Source: an uncultured Aquimarina sp. (GTDB lineage: Bacteria; Bacteroidota; Bacteroidia; Flavobacteriales; Flavobacteriaceae). From it: a DNA stretch of 8,643 nt. The notes beneath the pieces were generated by a model. That model made no database searches. It was not told the origin of the DNA and saw only the letters and a program-made list of their open reading frames with translations. The stretch covers positions 1 to 8,643 of the forward strand of contig CALGNG010000202.1 in NCBI GenBank assembly GCA_937958735.1. The letters are read 5' to 3'. This document shows, in pieces, positions 1 to 6,073 of the stretch (the first letter of the stretch is position 1; each line of letters opens with the position of its first letter). The position numbers were made by a program, and so were the translations under genes.

Positions 1-1630
1 TTAATACTACTTTTCCAAAAGTGGAGTCGATAGCATTCCAAAGATTACATAATTGCTGTAGTTCATTTTCTCGGCCAATAATTTGTTTATCGGTGTCTTG
101 TAAGCTTAGGTTAGAAAAAGCTTCGTCTCTATGCTCTCCTATTAAAATGTATAAGTCTGCTTTTTTGTTAGCAGTAAAAGTAGTAGTTTTAAAGGGTTTA
201 AAATCTAAATAAGGATCTAATAATTTTTTAGAATTTGGACCCACTAGTATGGCGCCAGGAGGGGTAGAGTAAAGGAGGTTAAAGGCGGTGTTAATAATTA
301 GGCCTTCTGGATCGCTTTTATGTTTTATAAGTGCAGCTCCTGTATTTAAGGTTACTCTTATATCAATTTCTGTTTTGTAACGTGTTTTTAATAATGCGTT
401 TCTTTTTTGTATTAAACTTACTAATTCTAATGCTGTTCTACCAGCGCGTCTTACATCGTTGTTTTTTGCTAGTGGATAGCCAAAATACATTATAATGGTA
501 TCCGCCATTATGCCAGATACATGAGCGCCAAAACCTAAACCAATATCTTTACAAAACTGTAATTGGTCTTTTAAAACCATTTCTAAGGTTTCTAAATCTA
601 GAGAAGAGTCTTCAAACTCGGATTCTGTAAAGTTAAGTTTTAAACATAGTACGGTAAGTTGTCTTTTTTCGCTAAGTGGGTTTTGCCAAGCAATTTGATT
701 AGCTTGTGTAATATCATGGGCAAGGGAAGTTATGGTGTTTGGAGATTGAGTCTCTCCTACTATGGTATTAAAATTAATCGAAAAATATTTTTCTGCAATT
801 TTAAGGGCACTAGTATTTCGTAAATAAGTGTCTTTTTGGAGTACCTCTTTTAGTATAGAAGAGATAGGATGCATAGCAATAAAAGAGGGGATAAGGATTG
901 GATTGTTATCCAATTGCTTTTGAAAAATTTCGGCAATGCTATCCCCATAAATTACGGGTTTACCTGTAAGGCATTCTAAAAGAATTAAGCCCCATGCATA
1001 TAAATCGGATTTTGTGGTTATAGGTTCGCCTCGTAGTTGCTCTGGTGCACTATATGCAGGGGTGCCAAGTACCTCTTTAGTTGCGGTAACAACAGGTTCT
1101 CTATTATTTATAAAATCTAAGGTAAAAGAACTGGTTCCAAAATCTAAAATTTTTACGTAGGACCGGTTTTCAGTCTTAGTAATCATTATATTATGGGGTT
1201 TCAAGTCTCGATGGGCAATACCTTTAGCATGGGCGCTAATTAAACCATCTAGAACCTGTCCCATTAGGTATCCAGTTTCTTCTGGGGATAGTCCTTTTTT
1301 TTGTTGTATTAATTCTTTTAAATTTTGTCCAGATATATATTCAAAAACAGCAAAAGGAATATCGTCTTTAGAATAGCCTTTATCTATTAGTTTTACAATA
1401 TTAGGGTGGTTAATTTCTGCACATAGCTGTGTTTCTGTTTCGAAACGTAAGAGTTGTTTTTTGGAAGCAGTACTGTATAGATTGTTTAGTTTTAAAACTT
1501 TTATGGCAACGGTTTGGCCAGTACTTAATTGCAGGGCTTTATAAACAATACCATATCCCCCTTCTCCAATAGGCTTCACTATTTTATAGTTGCTTAGTGT
1601 AAAATTAGGAGTAACGGTATTTAACGGCAT
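1..1630 (-). CDS. Ser/Thr protein kinase - class III cyclase-homology - AAA ATPase fusion (3' end beyond window)
   Basis: The frame is open from ATG at 1630 to the left edge (543 codons, no stop). An in-frame stop at 1640-1642 fixes this ATG as the first available start. Residues about 14-280 are a Hanks-type kinase: glycine loop GEGGYG (22-27), VAIK with Lys44, helix-C Glu66, HRDLKPHN (140-147), DFG (163-165), APE (195-197) and Arg271, so it should be active. Residues about 322-490 are class III nucleotide cyclase-like (LTVL, YFGYP, and a TLNTG segment), but several catalytic positions are substituted. From residue 517 the text IIGRENELQQL is the typical entry of an AAA_16-type ATPase; its Walker A would lie outside the window. 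The order kinase-cyclase-large C-terminus resembles the TOMM system kinase/cyclase fusion family, but no TOMM biosynthesis gene is visible. No membrane segment is seen, so a cytoplasmic location is inferred. It lies 47 nt downstream of the FHA gene, probably in one operon. Confidence 0.9.
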   Translation of the reverse strand, partial: MPLNTVTPNFTLSNYKIVKPIGEGGYGIVYKALQLSTGQTVAIKVLKLNNLYSTASKKQLLRFETETQLCAEINHPNIVKLIDKGYSKDDIPFAVFEYISGQNLKELIQQKKGLSPEETGYLMGQVLDGLISAHAKGIAHRDLKPHNIMITKTENRSYVKILDFGTSSFTLDFINNREPVVTATKEVLGTPAYSAPEQLRGEPITTKSDLYAWGLILLECLTGKPVIYGDSIAEIFQKQLDNNPILIPSFIAMHPISSILKEVLQKDTYLRNTSALKIAEKYFSINFNTIVGETQSPNTITSLAHDITQANQIAWQNPLSEKRQLTVLCLKLNFTESEFEDSSLDLETLEMVLKDQLQFCKDIGLGFGAHVSGIMADTIIMYFGYPLAKNNDVRRAGRTALELVSLIQKRNALLKTRYKTEIDIRVTLNTGAALIKHKSDPEGLIINTAFNLLYSTPPGAILVGPNSKKLLDPYLDFKPFKTTTFTANKKADLYILIGEHRDEAFSNLSLQDTDKQIIGRENELQQLCNLWNAIDSTFGKVVL

Positions 1631-1677
1631 ATCTATTATTTAGATGAAAAGTGTTTTTGGAAGCAGCTTTAAGTGCT

Positions 1678-2628
1678 TTAAGGTAAAATTTCGCCTATAG
1701 ATTTTTCTTCTTTTATAATTTGAAAATAAGGATGTGAAAATCGTAACAATTTAGGCCTACGTTCTATAATGTTAGAAAATAAATTACCATAAGGCTTAAT
1801 GTTTAAAAGTAATTTTCGAACACGGTGTATGTTTAAATTTACGTAATAAATATCAATTTCCTTATTAAGCTCTTTACTTAGTTCTTCCAATAATTCTTCT
1901 ACCATAAACCAGCCTTGATCTATGCTAGTATACCCCATTTTAAAGTCGTTATAGCGTTTTCTAGCTAGGGCAAGTAGTATGTAATTATGTACCCGCTCTC
2001 CAAGGTCAATTTTTTTATTTTTTATAATTAATTTTAAATTAATATGCTCTTCGTCTGCACTTAAGATAAATTGAAAATAAGCATCGCTAGACTGGAAGCC
2101 CATGTCCATGGTGTCTTCTAAAGATTTGTTTTCGAAAAAGGCATAAGATTTATTATTTAAGAGATATTGCTGGTTAGGAGTAAGGTCTTTAATAATTTCT
2201 TGTTGTTCTAGTTTCCAACCCTCTCCAGATTGGTATATAGAATACTCTGGATTTTTTTCGTTTGGAAAGGTATAATAACTATCTAATTCTATAATTTCTT
2301 CGGAGCCATCCAAGGCCTTTAAATAACTATTGGGAGGAAGGCAATCTAATACTGTCCAAGAAGCAGAAGGATCTTCTCCAAATTTAATATTAGTATCCTT
2401 TTTTATAGCAATCGTAGCGTTGTTTAAAAATTTACCATTAATTAAAGTGCCATTACGACTTTGATCTTGGAGATGCCAAGAGTTGTTTTTCCATAATATT
2501 AAAGCATGAAATTGTGATATATCTGGGCCAGATAAATAGGTGTTAGAAGTCTGTTGGTTTCGTCCAAAGGTGTGTTGGTTATTTAGATATATAAGTTGTT
2601 TTGTAGCGGTATTTTGGATGGTAGCCAT
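1678..2628 (-). CDS. FHA-domain protein with C-terminal winged-helix-like domain
   Basis: The protein has 316 residues. Residues about 10-95 form a forkhead-associated domain, which binds phosphothreonine peptides. The core motif residues are visible: FGR (21-23), S38-x-x-H41 and the RNG...NG segment (58-65). The middle (about 100-190) is not recognised. Residues about 210-300 resemble the C-terminal helical/winged-helix region of other bacterial FHA proteins: ERVHNYILLALARKR, then DQGWFMVEELLEEL, a basic NLNIHRVRKLL helix and an IIERRPKLLRF strand. That suggests DNA or protein binding, but function is inferred. There is no signal peptide or membrane segment. The gene precedes the Ser/Thr kinase gene on the same strand with a 47-nt gap, so the kinase is its likely partner: FHA proteins encoded beside such kinases commonly read their phosphothreonines. 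The ATG at 2628 leaves a short N-terminus before the FHA fold, as expected. Confidence 0.85.
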   Translation of the reverse strand: MATIQNTATKQLIYLNNQHTFGRNQQTSNTYLSGPDISQFHALILWKNNSWHLQDQSRNGTLINGKFLNNATIAIKKDTNIKFGEDPSASWTVLDCLPPNSYLKALDGSEEIIELDSYYTFPNEKNPEYSIYQSGEGWKLEQQEIIKDLTPNQQYLLNNKSYAFFENKSLEDTMDMGFQSSDAYFQFILSADEEHINLKLIIKNKKIDLGERVHNYILLALARKRYNDFKMGYTSIDQGWFMVEELLEELSKELNKEIDIYYVNLNIHRVRKLLLNIKPYGNLFSNIIERRPKLLRFSHPYFQIIKEEKSIGEILP

Positions 2629-2846
2629 AATACATTGGGTTTGAGGGGTTGCTTAAAAGTGTGATATCCATAAAAATACAAGTTTTTAACACCTCTTTGT
2701 GAAATATTATGAAATATTTTTTTTGAGGTATTAATTTATCTTTGAAGGCAAGTAATTGGCAGTAGTATTTTTAATGCTCGATTAAATTTCTACAATACCA
2801 CAATGTGGGGATTGGGTGTTGTTTTTGTAGGTTGTTACATTATAAT

Positions 2847-2882
2847 AAAAAAGATCACTCCTATTAAGGGGTGATCTTTTTT
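2847..2882 (-). terminator. Bidirectional Rho-independent terminator after the outer-membrane barrel gene
   Basis: A 15-bp stem (2847-2861 with 2868-2882, one T.G wobble) closes a six-base TATTAA loop. The stem has a GC-containing core, GATCACTCC against GGGGTGATC. It is flanked by A runs on one side and T runs on the other, so both transcripts end in a U tract. It sits about 50 nt past the stop of the minus-strand barrel gene, which it most likely terminates. Confidence 0.85.
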
Positions 2883-2887
2883 ATTAG

Positions 2888-2918
2888 TTTTATAATCGCT
2901 AAAAGACAGATTATAAAA
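2888..2918. repeat. Small inverted repeat just 3' of the barrel gene
   Basis: TTTATAATC (2889-2897) pairs with GATTATAAA (2909-2917) around an 11-nt loop. It lies between the stop codon of the barrel gene and the main terminator hairpin. It is AT-rich and weaker than the main hairpin; it may stabilise the mRNA 3' end or be incidental. Confidence 0.4.
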
Positions 2919-2931
2919 AGAAATTTAATAA

Positions 2932-3828
2932 TTAGTTTTTAAACACTAAACCAATGTTAAAACCTTCTTCTTTACTAAAATTTCTTCCATCTACAGTAAA
3001 AGTATATCCTCCAGAAACACCAATATGTTGTTTGTAAACAGGTACGTAAGCGGAAAAGGTTAATGTAGTATAATCAATTTCGGTCTCTGGAAGTGCAGCA
3101 GCTTCTCCTGCCTCAATAAACTCTGGGGAACCTATATCAAAACCGCCATCAGAATCTTGAAAATCAATTTCGGAGTGTACATAAAAATACTTGTTAAAGT
3201 AACCTAGTTTAAAAGCATAAGTATAAGCATCTGGGATATCAAATTTATTACTAATTCTATAACTATAACCCGCTTGTGCCTCTACAAAAAGTTTAAAAGG
3301 TGTTTCGTAGTGCAATAATAAATCACTGTTTAAATTAGTAGATTCGTTACCTAAAGAAATAACACCTCCCCCTTCATAATCGCTTAAAGGAAAAGCAATT
3401 CCTCCAGCAGCACCTATGTTTAAAGAACCATAACCAGTATCAAAATCAGCTATTTTTCCTTTTAAATAAATGTTTAAATCTTGCCATCCAGATATAGACG
3501 AAACCTTTAAAACAGGATCGATAGCATTCCCTCCGTCAACTTGAATGTAAGGAAGGCTTACATCTATAGAAATACGGTCAGTAATTCCGTATTCAAGGAA
3601 AAGGTTTATAATATCGGCTTCAATTTCTCCAAAGTTACCAGGGTTACCTTCGTTTTTTACGGTTCCTCTATAGAATTTATCGTAAGATTTACTAGTATAA
3701 CTTGGTGCAAAAGTCACCTTGTTTTTTTTAGGATAAAAGCCACTAGTAAAAATTTGAGAATGTGCGACAGTAAACTGTAATAGAAAAAAACCGATGAGTA
3801 GGTGATAAGTGTTTAATTTGTTAAACAT
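2932..3828 (-). CDS. Outer-membrane beta-barrel protein, transporter-like (Phenol_MetA_deg-like)
   Basis: From the ATG at 3828 the protein has 298 residues. Residues 1-24 form a clear signal peptide: a Lys near the start, a hydrophobic LLIGFFLLQF core, and a likely cleavage after AHS before Gln25. The mature part is a series of short amphipathic strands with alternating hydrophobic residues, Gly/Asp-rich turns, and an ending GLVFKN with Phe near the C-terminus, as expected for an outer-membrane barrel. The segments ISIDVSLPY, GWQDLNIYLKGKI and GIAFPLSDYEGGG are the pattern of the barrel family named after the MetA-type phenol-degradation proteins, often annotated just as transporter. The substrate cannot be read from sequence. 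A longer reading from GTG at 3864 adds 12 residues before the signal peptide and is less likely. The gene appears monocistronic and has its own terminator. Confidence 0.8.
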   Translation of the reverse strand: MFNKLNTYHLLIGFFLLQFTVAHSQIFTSGFYPKKNKVTFAPSYTSKSYDKFYRGTVKNEGNPGNFGEIEADIINLFLEYGITDRISIDVSLPYIQVDGGNAIDPVLKVSSISGWQDLNIYLKGKIADFDTGYGSLNIGAAGGIAFPLSDYEGGGVISLGNESTNLNSDLLLHYETPFKLFVEAQAGYSYRISNKFDIPDAYTYAFKLGYFNKYFYVHSEIDFQDSDGGFDIGSPEFIEAGEAAALPETEIDYTTLTFSAYVPVYKQHIGVSGGYTFTVDGRNFSKEEGFNIGLVFKN

Positions 3829-4032
3829 TGTTATAAATTGTTTTAAATGAATTTTATTAGTCACGCTTTTCTCAAGACAATTACATCATAGTATTTGTCT
3901 TTCAGGTAGTTAATTGAGGGTGTCATAATTATTATGTGTAAAAATTGAATTTATAATTTCTTTTACGTGCTTTTATTTGGAAGTATGTAGTTAATAAGTC
4001 AAATTTTTGTTTAATTTTGAATTAGTTTATTT

Positions 4033-4059
4033 TTAACATATTGGTACATAATATGTTAA
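4033..4059. repeat. Perfect 9-bp inverted repeat (operator-like palindrome)
   Basis: TTAACATAT (4033-4041) is the exact reverse complement of ATATGTTAA (4051-4059), with a nine-base spacer TGGTACATA. It lies about 205 nt upstream of the barrel gene start. It could be an operator for a dimeric regulator, or a 5' hairpin of a plus-strand transcript. The sequence alone does not decide. Confidence 0.5.
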
Positions 4060-4150
4060 TTTGTAATAATATCCTTACATTTAATTCTTTTTTTGTATTT
4101 GAGGTGATTTAGAAATCGAGAATGCTAAAGAAGAGAGGATAGTAATAAAA

Positions 4151-4280
4151 TAAAGAGTCAATCAATTAAGTTTTTAAATTCTGGGGGGGAATTATAACTT
4201 AATCAGTGTGACTCTTTAAAAATCTAGTTGTTTTAATAAAGTAGCAGTAATTTTGTATAAATAAGCTGCTACTTTTTTTT
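4151..4280 (+). ncRNA. Candidate structured small RNA: nested hairpin followed by terminator
   Basis: The segment 4151-4218 folds into one long hairpin. TAAAGAGTCA (4151-4160) pairs with TGACTCTTTA (4209-4218). After a small internal loop, ATTAAGTT (4165-4172) pairs with AACTTAAT (4196-4203). At the tip, AATTC (4177-4181) pairs with GAATT (4189-4193) around a TGGGGGG loop. About 20 nt further comes a terminator with a T8 tract on the plus strand, although no plus-strand gene precedes it. That orientation favours a plus-strand noncoding transcript. A possible -7 box TAATTTTG is at 4012-4019, so the RNA could start near 4026 and include the palindrome at 4033-4059. No -33 box at proper spacing is visible. 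Alternatives are a 5' leader of the minus-strand barrel gene or a MITE remnant. It matches no RNA family I recognise. Confidence 0.35.
4238..4280 (+). terminator. Rho-independent terminator, T tract on plus strand
   Basis: AAAGTAGCAG (4238-4247) pairs exactly with CTGCTACTTT (4265-4274) around a 17-nt AT-rich loop, followed by a T8 run (4273-4280). Read on the minus strand, the tail after the stem is only ATTAAAAC, so the best polarity is plus. It lies 19 nt past the stop of the minus-strand dehydrogenase-like gene and may also serve that gene in the weaker orientation. Confidence 0.7.
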
Positions 4281-4298
4281 AGATTTAATTATTACAAT

Positions 4299-5327
4299 CT
4301 AATTAGATATCACCTCCTTTCTATTACCTAGGTGATCAAAAAACAATGCCTTTTTTGCCATGTTTTTTTTGTAATAATCAATTTTTATATTTTTGTAACT
4401 ATCATGTTTTACGGCAATTACTATGCCATCGAAGCGTTGGCTTGTAGAGGTTGCTAATTCAATACCATAAGTAGCTTCTACTTTAGAGGGTAAAACATGA
4501 TTGTCCTGTACGGTTACATAAATCCCTTTTCTGTATAACGCCATGTATAATGCTACAGCTTTAGAGTTTTCTATTTTATTAGTATTTGCTTTGCTTGTAA
4601 TGCCTTTTAATAAAATACTATAATTACCTTTTTTAGGTTTTTGTTGGACCAAAGCCTCTTTAATTTTATTAGCAACAGCATTAATATCTATTTCTTTTTC
4701 TGTTTTAATTACCTTAAGTATGGTTATGTTTTTAAATACGTTGGTAAGTAAAGCCTGTGTATCCATATCTCTACTTATAATTACTCTTTTAGAAGAAGTA
4801 AACGGGAAAATTGCCGTAGTACTTTTTGTGGTATACCCTGTTTTAAAGTCTACATTATGCTTTAGTCCAGATGTTTTTTCTAAGATAGCAATATAAAAGC
4901 CTATTGTTTCTTTAGAGTTATCCATATTTTGGAAAACCACAACATCTCCTGTTTTTAAAAACTGTGCCACTTTTGTCGTATATTCTTTTAAAGGAAACAA
5001 ATCTTTATTATTAAGATTACTAGGAGTTGTAATAATATAAAACTGCGCAGCAGTTAAAAGGTTATCAATACTAGTAGCAAAAAAATCTTTACTTATAAAA
5101 TCGGTAGTATCTATTTTTTTGTAGGGGTCTTTTTGTTGTTGGATTACAGTAGTAACATCTCTATTACTATCGTATCCAATTACTCTATATTTAGAAGCCA
5201 TTTTAAGAGCTAAACTAAGTCCTTCTTTTCCTAATCCCACCACAGCAATTTTTGCTTCTTTGGTACATAATTCAGTAAATAATGCACTGGTGTTTATTTT
5301 TTCTGTATGTATATGTAGAATTCCCAT
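4299..5327 (-). CDS. Nucleotide-sugar dehydrogenase-like protein lacking the central catalytic domain
   Basis: The protein has 342 residues, against about 420-440 for UDP-GlcNAc/GlcNAcA or GDP-mannose 6-dehydrogenases (WbpA/TviB type). The N-terminal NAD-binding fold is clear: IAVVGLGKEGLSLA (27-40), a strand ending in acidic Asp53 (VIGYD), and IITTPSN (98-104). The C-terminal sugar-nucleotide-binding-type domain also aligns: INAVANKIKEAL (215-226), LLKGITSKANTNKIENSKAV (239-258), then YGIEL and DGIVIAVKH (300-308), like the YDAIVLAVAH ending of TviB-like enzymes. The two parts are joined almost directly near residue 205. The central domain with the catalytic Cys (SCFPKD-type motif) and the conserved AE..K helix is absent. 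The frame is intact, so this looks like a conserved shortened homologue rather than a frameshifted gene. It probably binds nucleotide without doing the two-step oxidation. No sugar biosynthesis genes adjoin it. Confidence 0.75.
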   Translation of the reverse strand: MGILHIHTEKINTSALFTELCTKEAKIAVVGLGKEGLSLALKMASKYRVIGYDSNRDVTTVIQQQKDPYKKIDTTDFISKDFFATSIDNLLTAAQFYIITTPSNLNNKDLFPLKEYTTKVAQFLKTGDVVVFQNMDNSKETIGFYIAILEKTSGLKHNVDFKTGYTTKSTTAIFPFTSSKRVIISRDMDTQALLTNVFKNITILKVIKTEKEIDINAVANKIKEALVQQKPKKGNYSILLKGITSKANTNKIENSKAVALYMALYRKGIYVTVQDNHVLPSKVEATYGIELATSTSQRFDGIVIAVKHDSYKNIKIDYYKKNMAKKALFFDHLGNRKEVISN

Positions 5328-5397
5328 GGTAGTATGTTTTAAAGATTATATCAGCTAAATTATAACATAGTACCCCCTATTTTTTTGTTTTTAGGTA

Positions 5398-5449
5398 ACT
5401 GTAGGTTTACTGTAGATCAATGGTAGTTTGCTGTCGGTAAACTGTTTTT
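5398..5449 (+). promoter_or_regulatory. Phased CTGT direct-repeat array, double Pho-box-like response-regulator site
   Basis: CTGT occurs at 5399, 5410, 5431 and 5442, giving spacings of 11, 21 and 11 bp. Within each pair the layout (seven-base unit, four-base spacer, 11-bp period) is that of an OmpR/PhoB-family binding site. The second pair, CTGTCGGTAAACTGT, is close to the E. coli Pho box CTGTCATAAAwCTGTCA. The first pair is two exact ACTGTAG copies. The pairs are 32 bp apart, about three helical turns. The orientation points toward the plus-strand NO operon, and an AT-rich near-consensus -7 (AAATTTTG, 5459-5466) follows. The array is also 71-120 bp upstream of the minus-strand gene. The cognate regulator is unknown. 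Confidence 0.4.
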
Positions 5450-5615
5450 AGGAATTTTAAATTTTGTTTTAGAAAAGAGAGACAAGACTTTAATCTTAAT
5501 CTAATAAGGGGCTTAATGGGTAAAAAATATTTTCCATTCGTCGACACTTAAAGGTGATCTACCGATTAAAAAAGTAGCTTTATCGAAAGAGATAGTATAA
5601 TTTAAAAGATTAAAA

Positions 5616-5623
5616 TATTTTTG
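5616..5623 (+). promoter_or_regulatory. Candidate -7 promoter element for the response regulator/H-NOX operon
   Basis: TATTTTTG matches the Bacteroidota primary sigma factor -7 consensus TAnnTTTG exactly and lies 37 nt before the ATG of the response-regulator gene. That would give a leader of about 30 nt. No clear TTTG -33 element is found at the usual distance, so the assignment is tentative. Confidence 0.4.
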
Positions 5624-5659
5624 TAGGAAATTAATAATCAAGGACTTAAATTAGAACTA

Positions 5660-6073
5660 ATGAAACCTATCTCTTTTTTACTTATAGAAGACGACTTAAT
5701 AGAGACTCTAAAATTTAAGCGTGTTTTAGATGCTTTAGAAACTAAGCATAAGATTAAAGAAGCAGAAAATGGAGAAGAAGCTTTAGAGCTATTAAGGAAT
5801 AGCAAAGATTTGCCAGATGTAATTTTGTTAGATCTTAATATGCCAAAAATGAATGGAATTGAATTTTTGAGAATTTTAAAAAAAGACGAAAAATTAAAAT
5901 ACATTCCAGCTATTATATTATCCACTTCCAACAACCATAAAGACATCTTAGAATGTTATAAAATAGGAGTAGCAGGATATGTAATGAAGCCTTTAAGATA
6001 TGAAGAGTATACCATGAAAATTAAAAACTTAGTGGCGTATTGGAGTAGTAACGAATTTATAAAAATATACTAA
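5660..6073 (+). CDS. Single-domain (CheY/Rcp1-like) response regulator
   Basis: The protein has 137 residues and consists only of a receiver domain. The acidic pocket is Glu10-Asp11-Asp12, the phospho-acceptor is Asp58 in LLDLNMP, the switch hydroxyl is Ser88 in IILSTS, and the conserved Lys is Lys110 in YVMKP. There is no output domain, so signalling must go through protein-protein contact or a phosphorelay. Its likely phosphodonor is the histidine kinase two genes downstream. It resembles Rcp1-type receivers that partner with cytoplasmic PAS/GAF kinases. The start ATG is preceded by AT-rich sequence with no convincing Shine-Dalgarno, as usual in flavobacteria. The stop TAA overlaps the next ATG by one base (TAATG), which indicates translational coupling. 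A phosphorylatable Asp is present, so it should be functional. Confidence 0.92.
   Translation: MKPISFLLIEDDLIETLKFKRVLDALETKHKIKEAENGEEALELLRNSKDLPDVILLDLNMPKMNGIEFLRILKKDEKLKYIPAIILSTSNNHKDILECYKIGVAGYVMKPLRYEEYTMKIKNLVAYWSSNEFIKIY

Larger units (their letters stand above)
2629..2931. other. Intergenic region between the outer-membrane barrel gene and the FHA gene
   Basis: No coding frame is supported here. The half near 2629-2730 should hold the promoter of the FHA-kinase operon, but I see no convincing pair of Bacteroidota promoter boxes on the minus strand. A direct repeat GAAATATT with 10-bp period lies at about 2701-2718. On the plus strand TATCTTTG (2737-2744) matches the TAnnTTTG -7 consensus, without a well-spaced -33 TTTG. 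The stretch 2745-2846 contains short self-complementary pieces (CTACAA...TTGTAG around CCAC-AAT-GTGG) and ends in the terminator hairpin described separately. Confidence 0.5.
3829..4298. other. Intergenic region, 470 nt, with regulatory and RNA-like structure
   Basis: No protein-coding gene is supported; plus-strand frames give only peptides of about 6 and 19 residues (from ATGs near 4122 and 4053). The segment 3829-3960 must contain the 5' leader and probably the promoter of the barrel gene on the minus strand, though I cannot point to a good -7/-33 pair. Beyond it lie a candidate plus-strand -7 box (TAATTTTG, 4012-4019), a palindrome at 4033-4059, a nested hairpin at 4151-4218 and a terminator at 4238-4280. 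Each is listed separately. Confidence 0.6.
5328..5659. other. Divergent intergenic region between dehydrogenase-like gene and NO-sensing operon
   Basis: This 332-nt stretch separates divergently transcribed genes and should contain both promoters. The minus side has two TATAAT sequences (reverse complements of 5345-5350 and 5359-5364) upstream of the dehydrogenase-like start. The centre has the phased CTGT array at 5398-5449. TTAATC occurs twice in tandem at 5490-5501. The plus side has an exact TAnnTTTG box at 5616-5623. A minus-strand open frame with no start codon (5513-5650, 45 codons before its stop) might be a remnant of a lost gene, but it is too short to call. Confidence 0.6.

Noticed and set aside
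21..212. Plus-strand open frame of 63 codons
   Set aside because: It is antisense to the cyclase/AAA part of the kinase fusion, whose motifs are clear, and its translation has no recognisable features.
271..280. AAAGGAGGTT resembling a ribosome binding site
   Set aside because: It is inside the kinase-cyclase coding sequence on the opposite strand, with no suitable start codon and gene after it.
3541..3780. Plus-strand open frame of 79 codons
   Set aside because: It is antisense to the outer-membrane barrel gene, which has a convincing signal peptide and strand pattern.
3829..3864. Upstream GTG start (3864) for the barrel gene
   Set aside because: It would add 12 polar residues before the signal peptide. 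The ATG at 3828 gives a standard signal peptide with Lys, a hydrophobic core and an AHS cleavage site.
4151..4218. MITE or insertion remnant suggested by 10-bp terminal inverted repeats
   Set aside because: There is only one copy in the window, no convincing target-site duplication (only A-rich flanks), and the nested inner stems fit RNA structure better. Not excluded without a genome-wide copy search.
5638..5946. Minus-strand open frame of 102 codons
   Set aside because: It is antisense to the response-regulator gene, whose receiver residues are all present; it is rich in Ser, as expected of a shadow frame.
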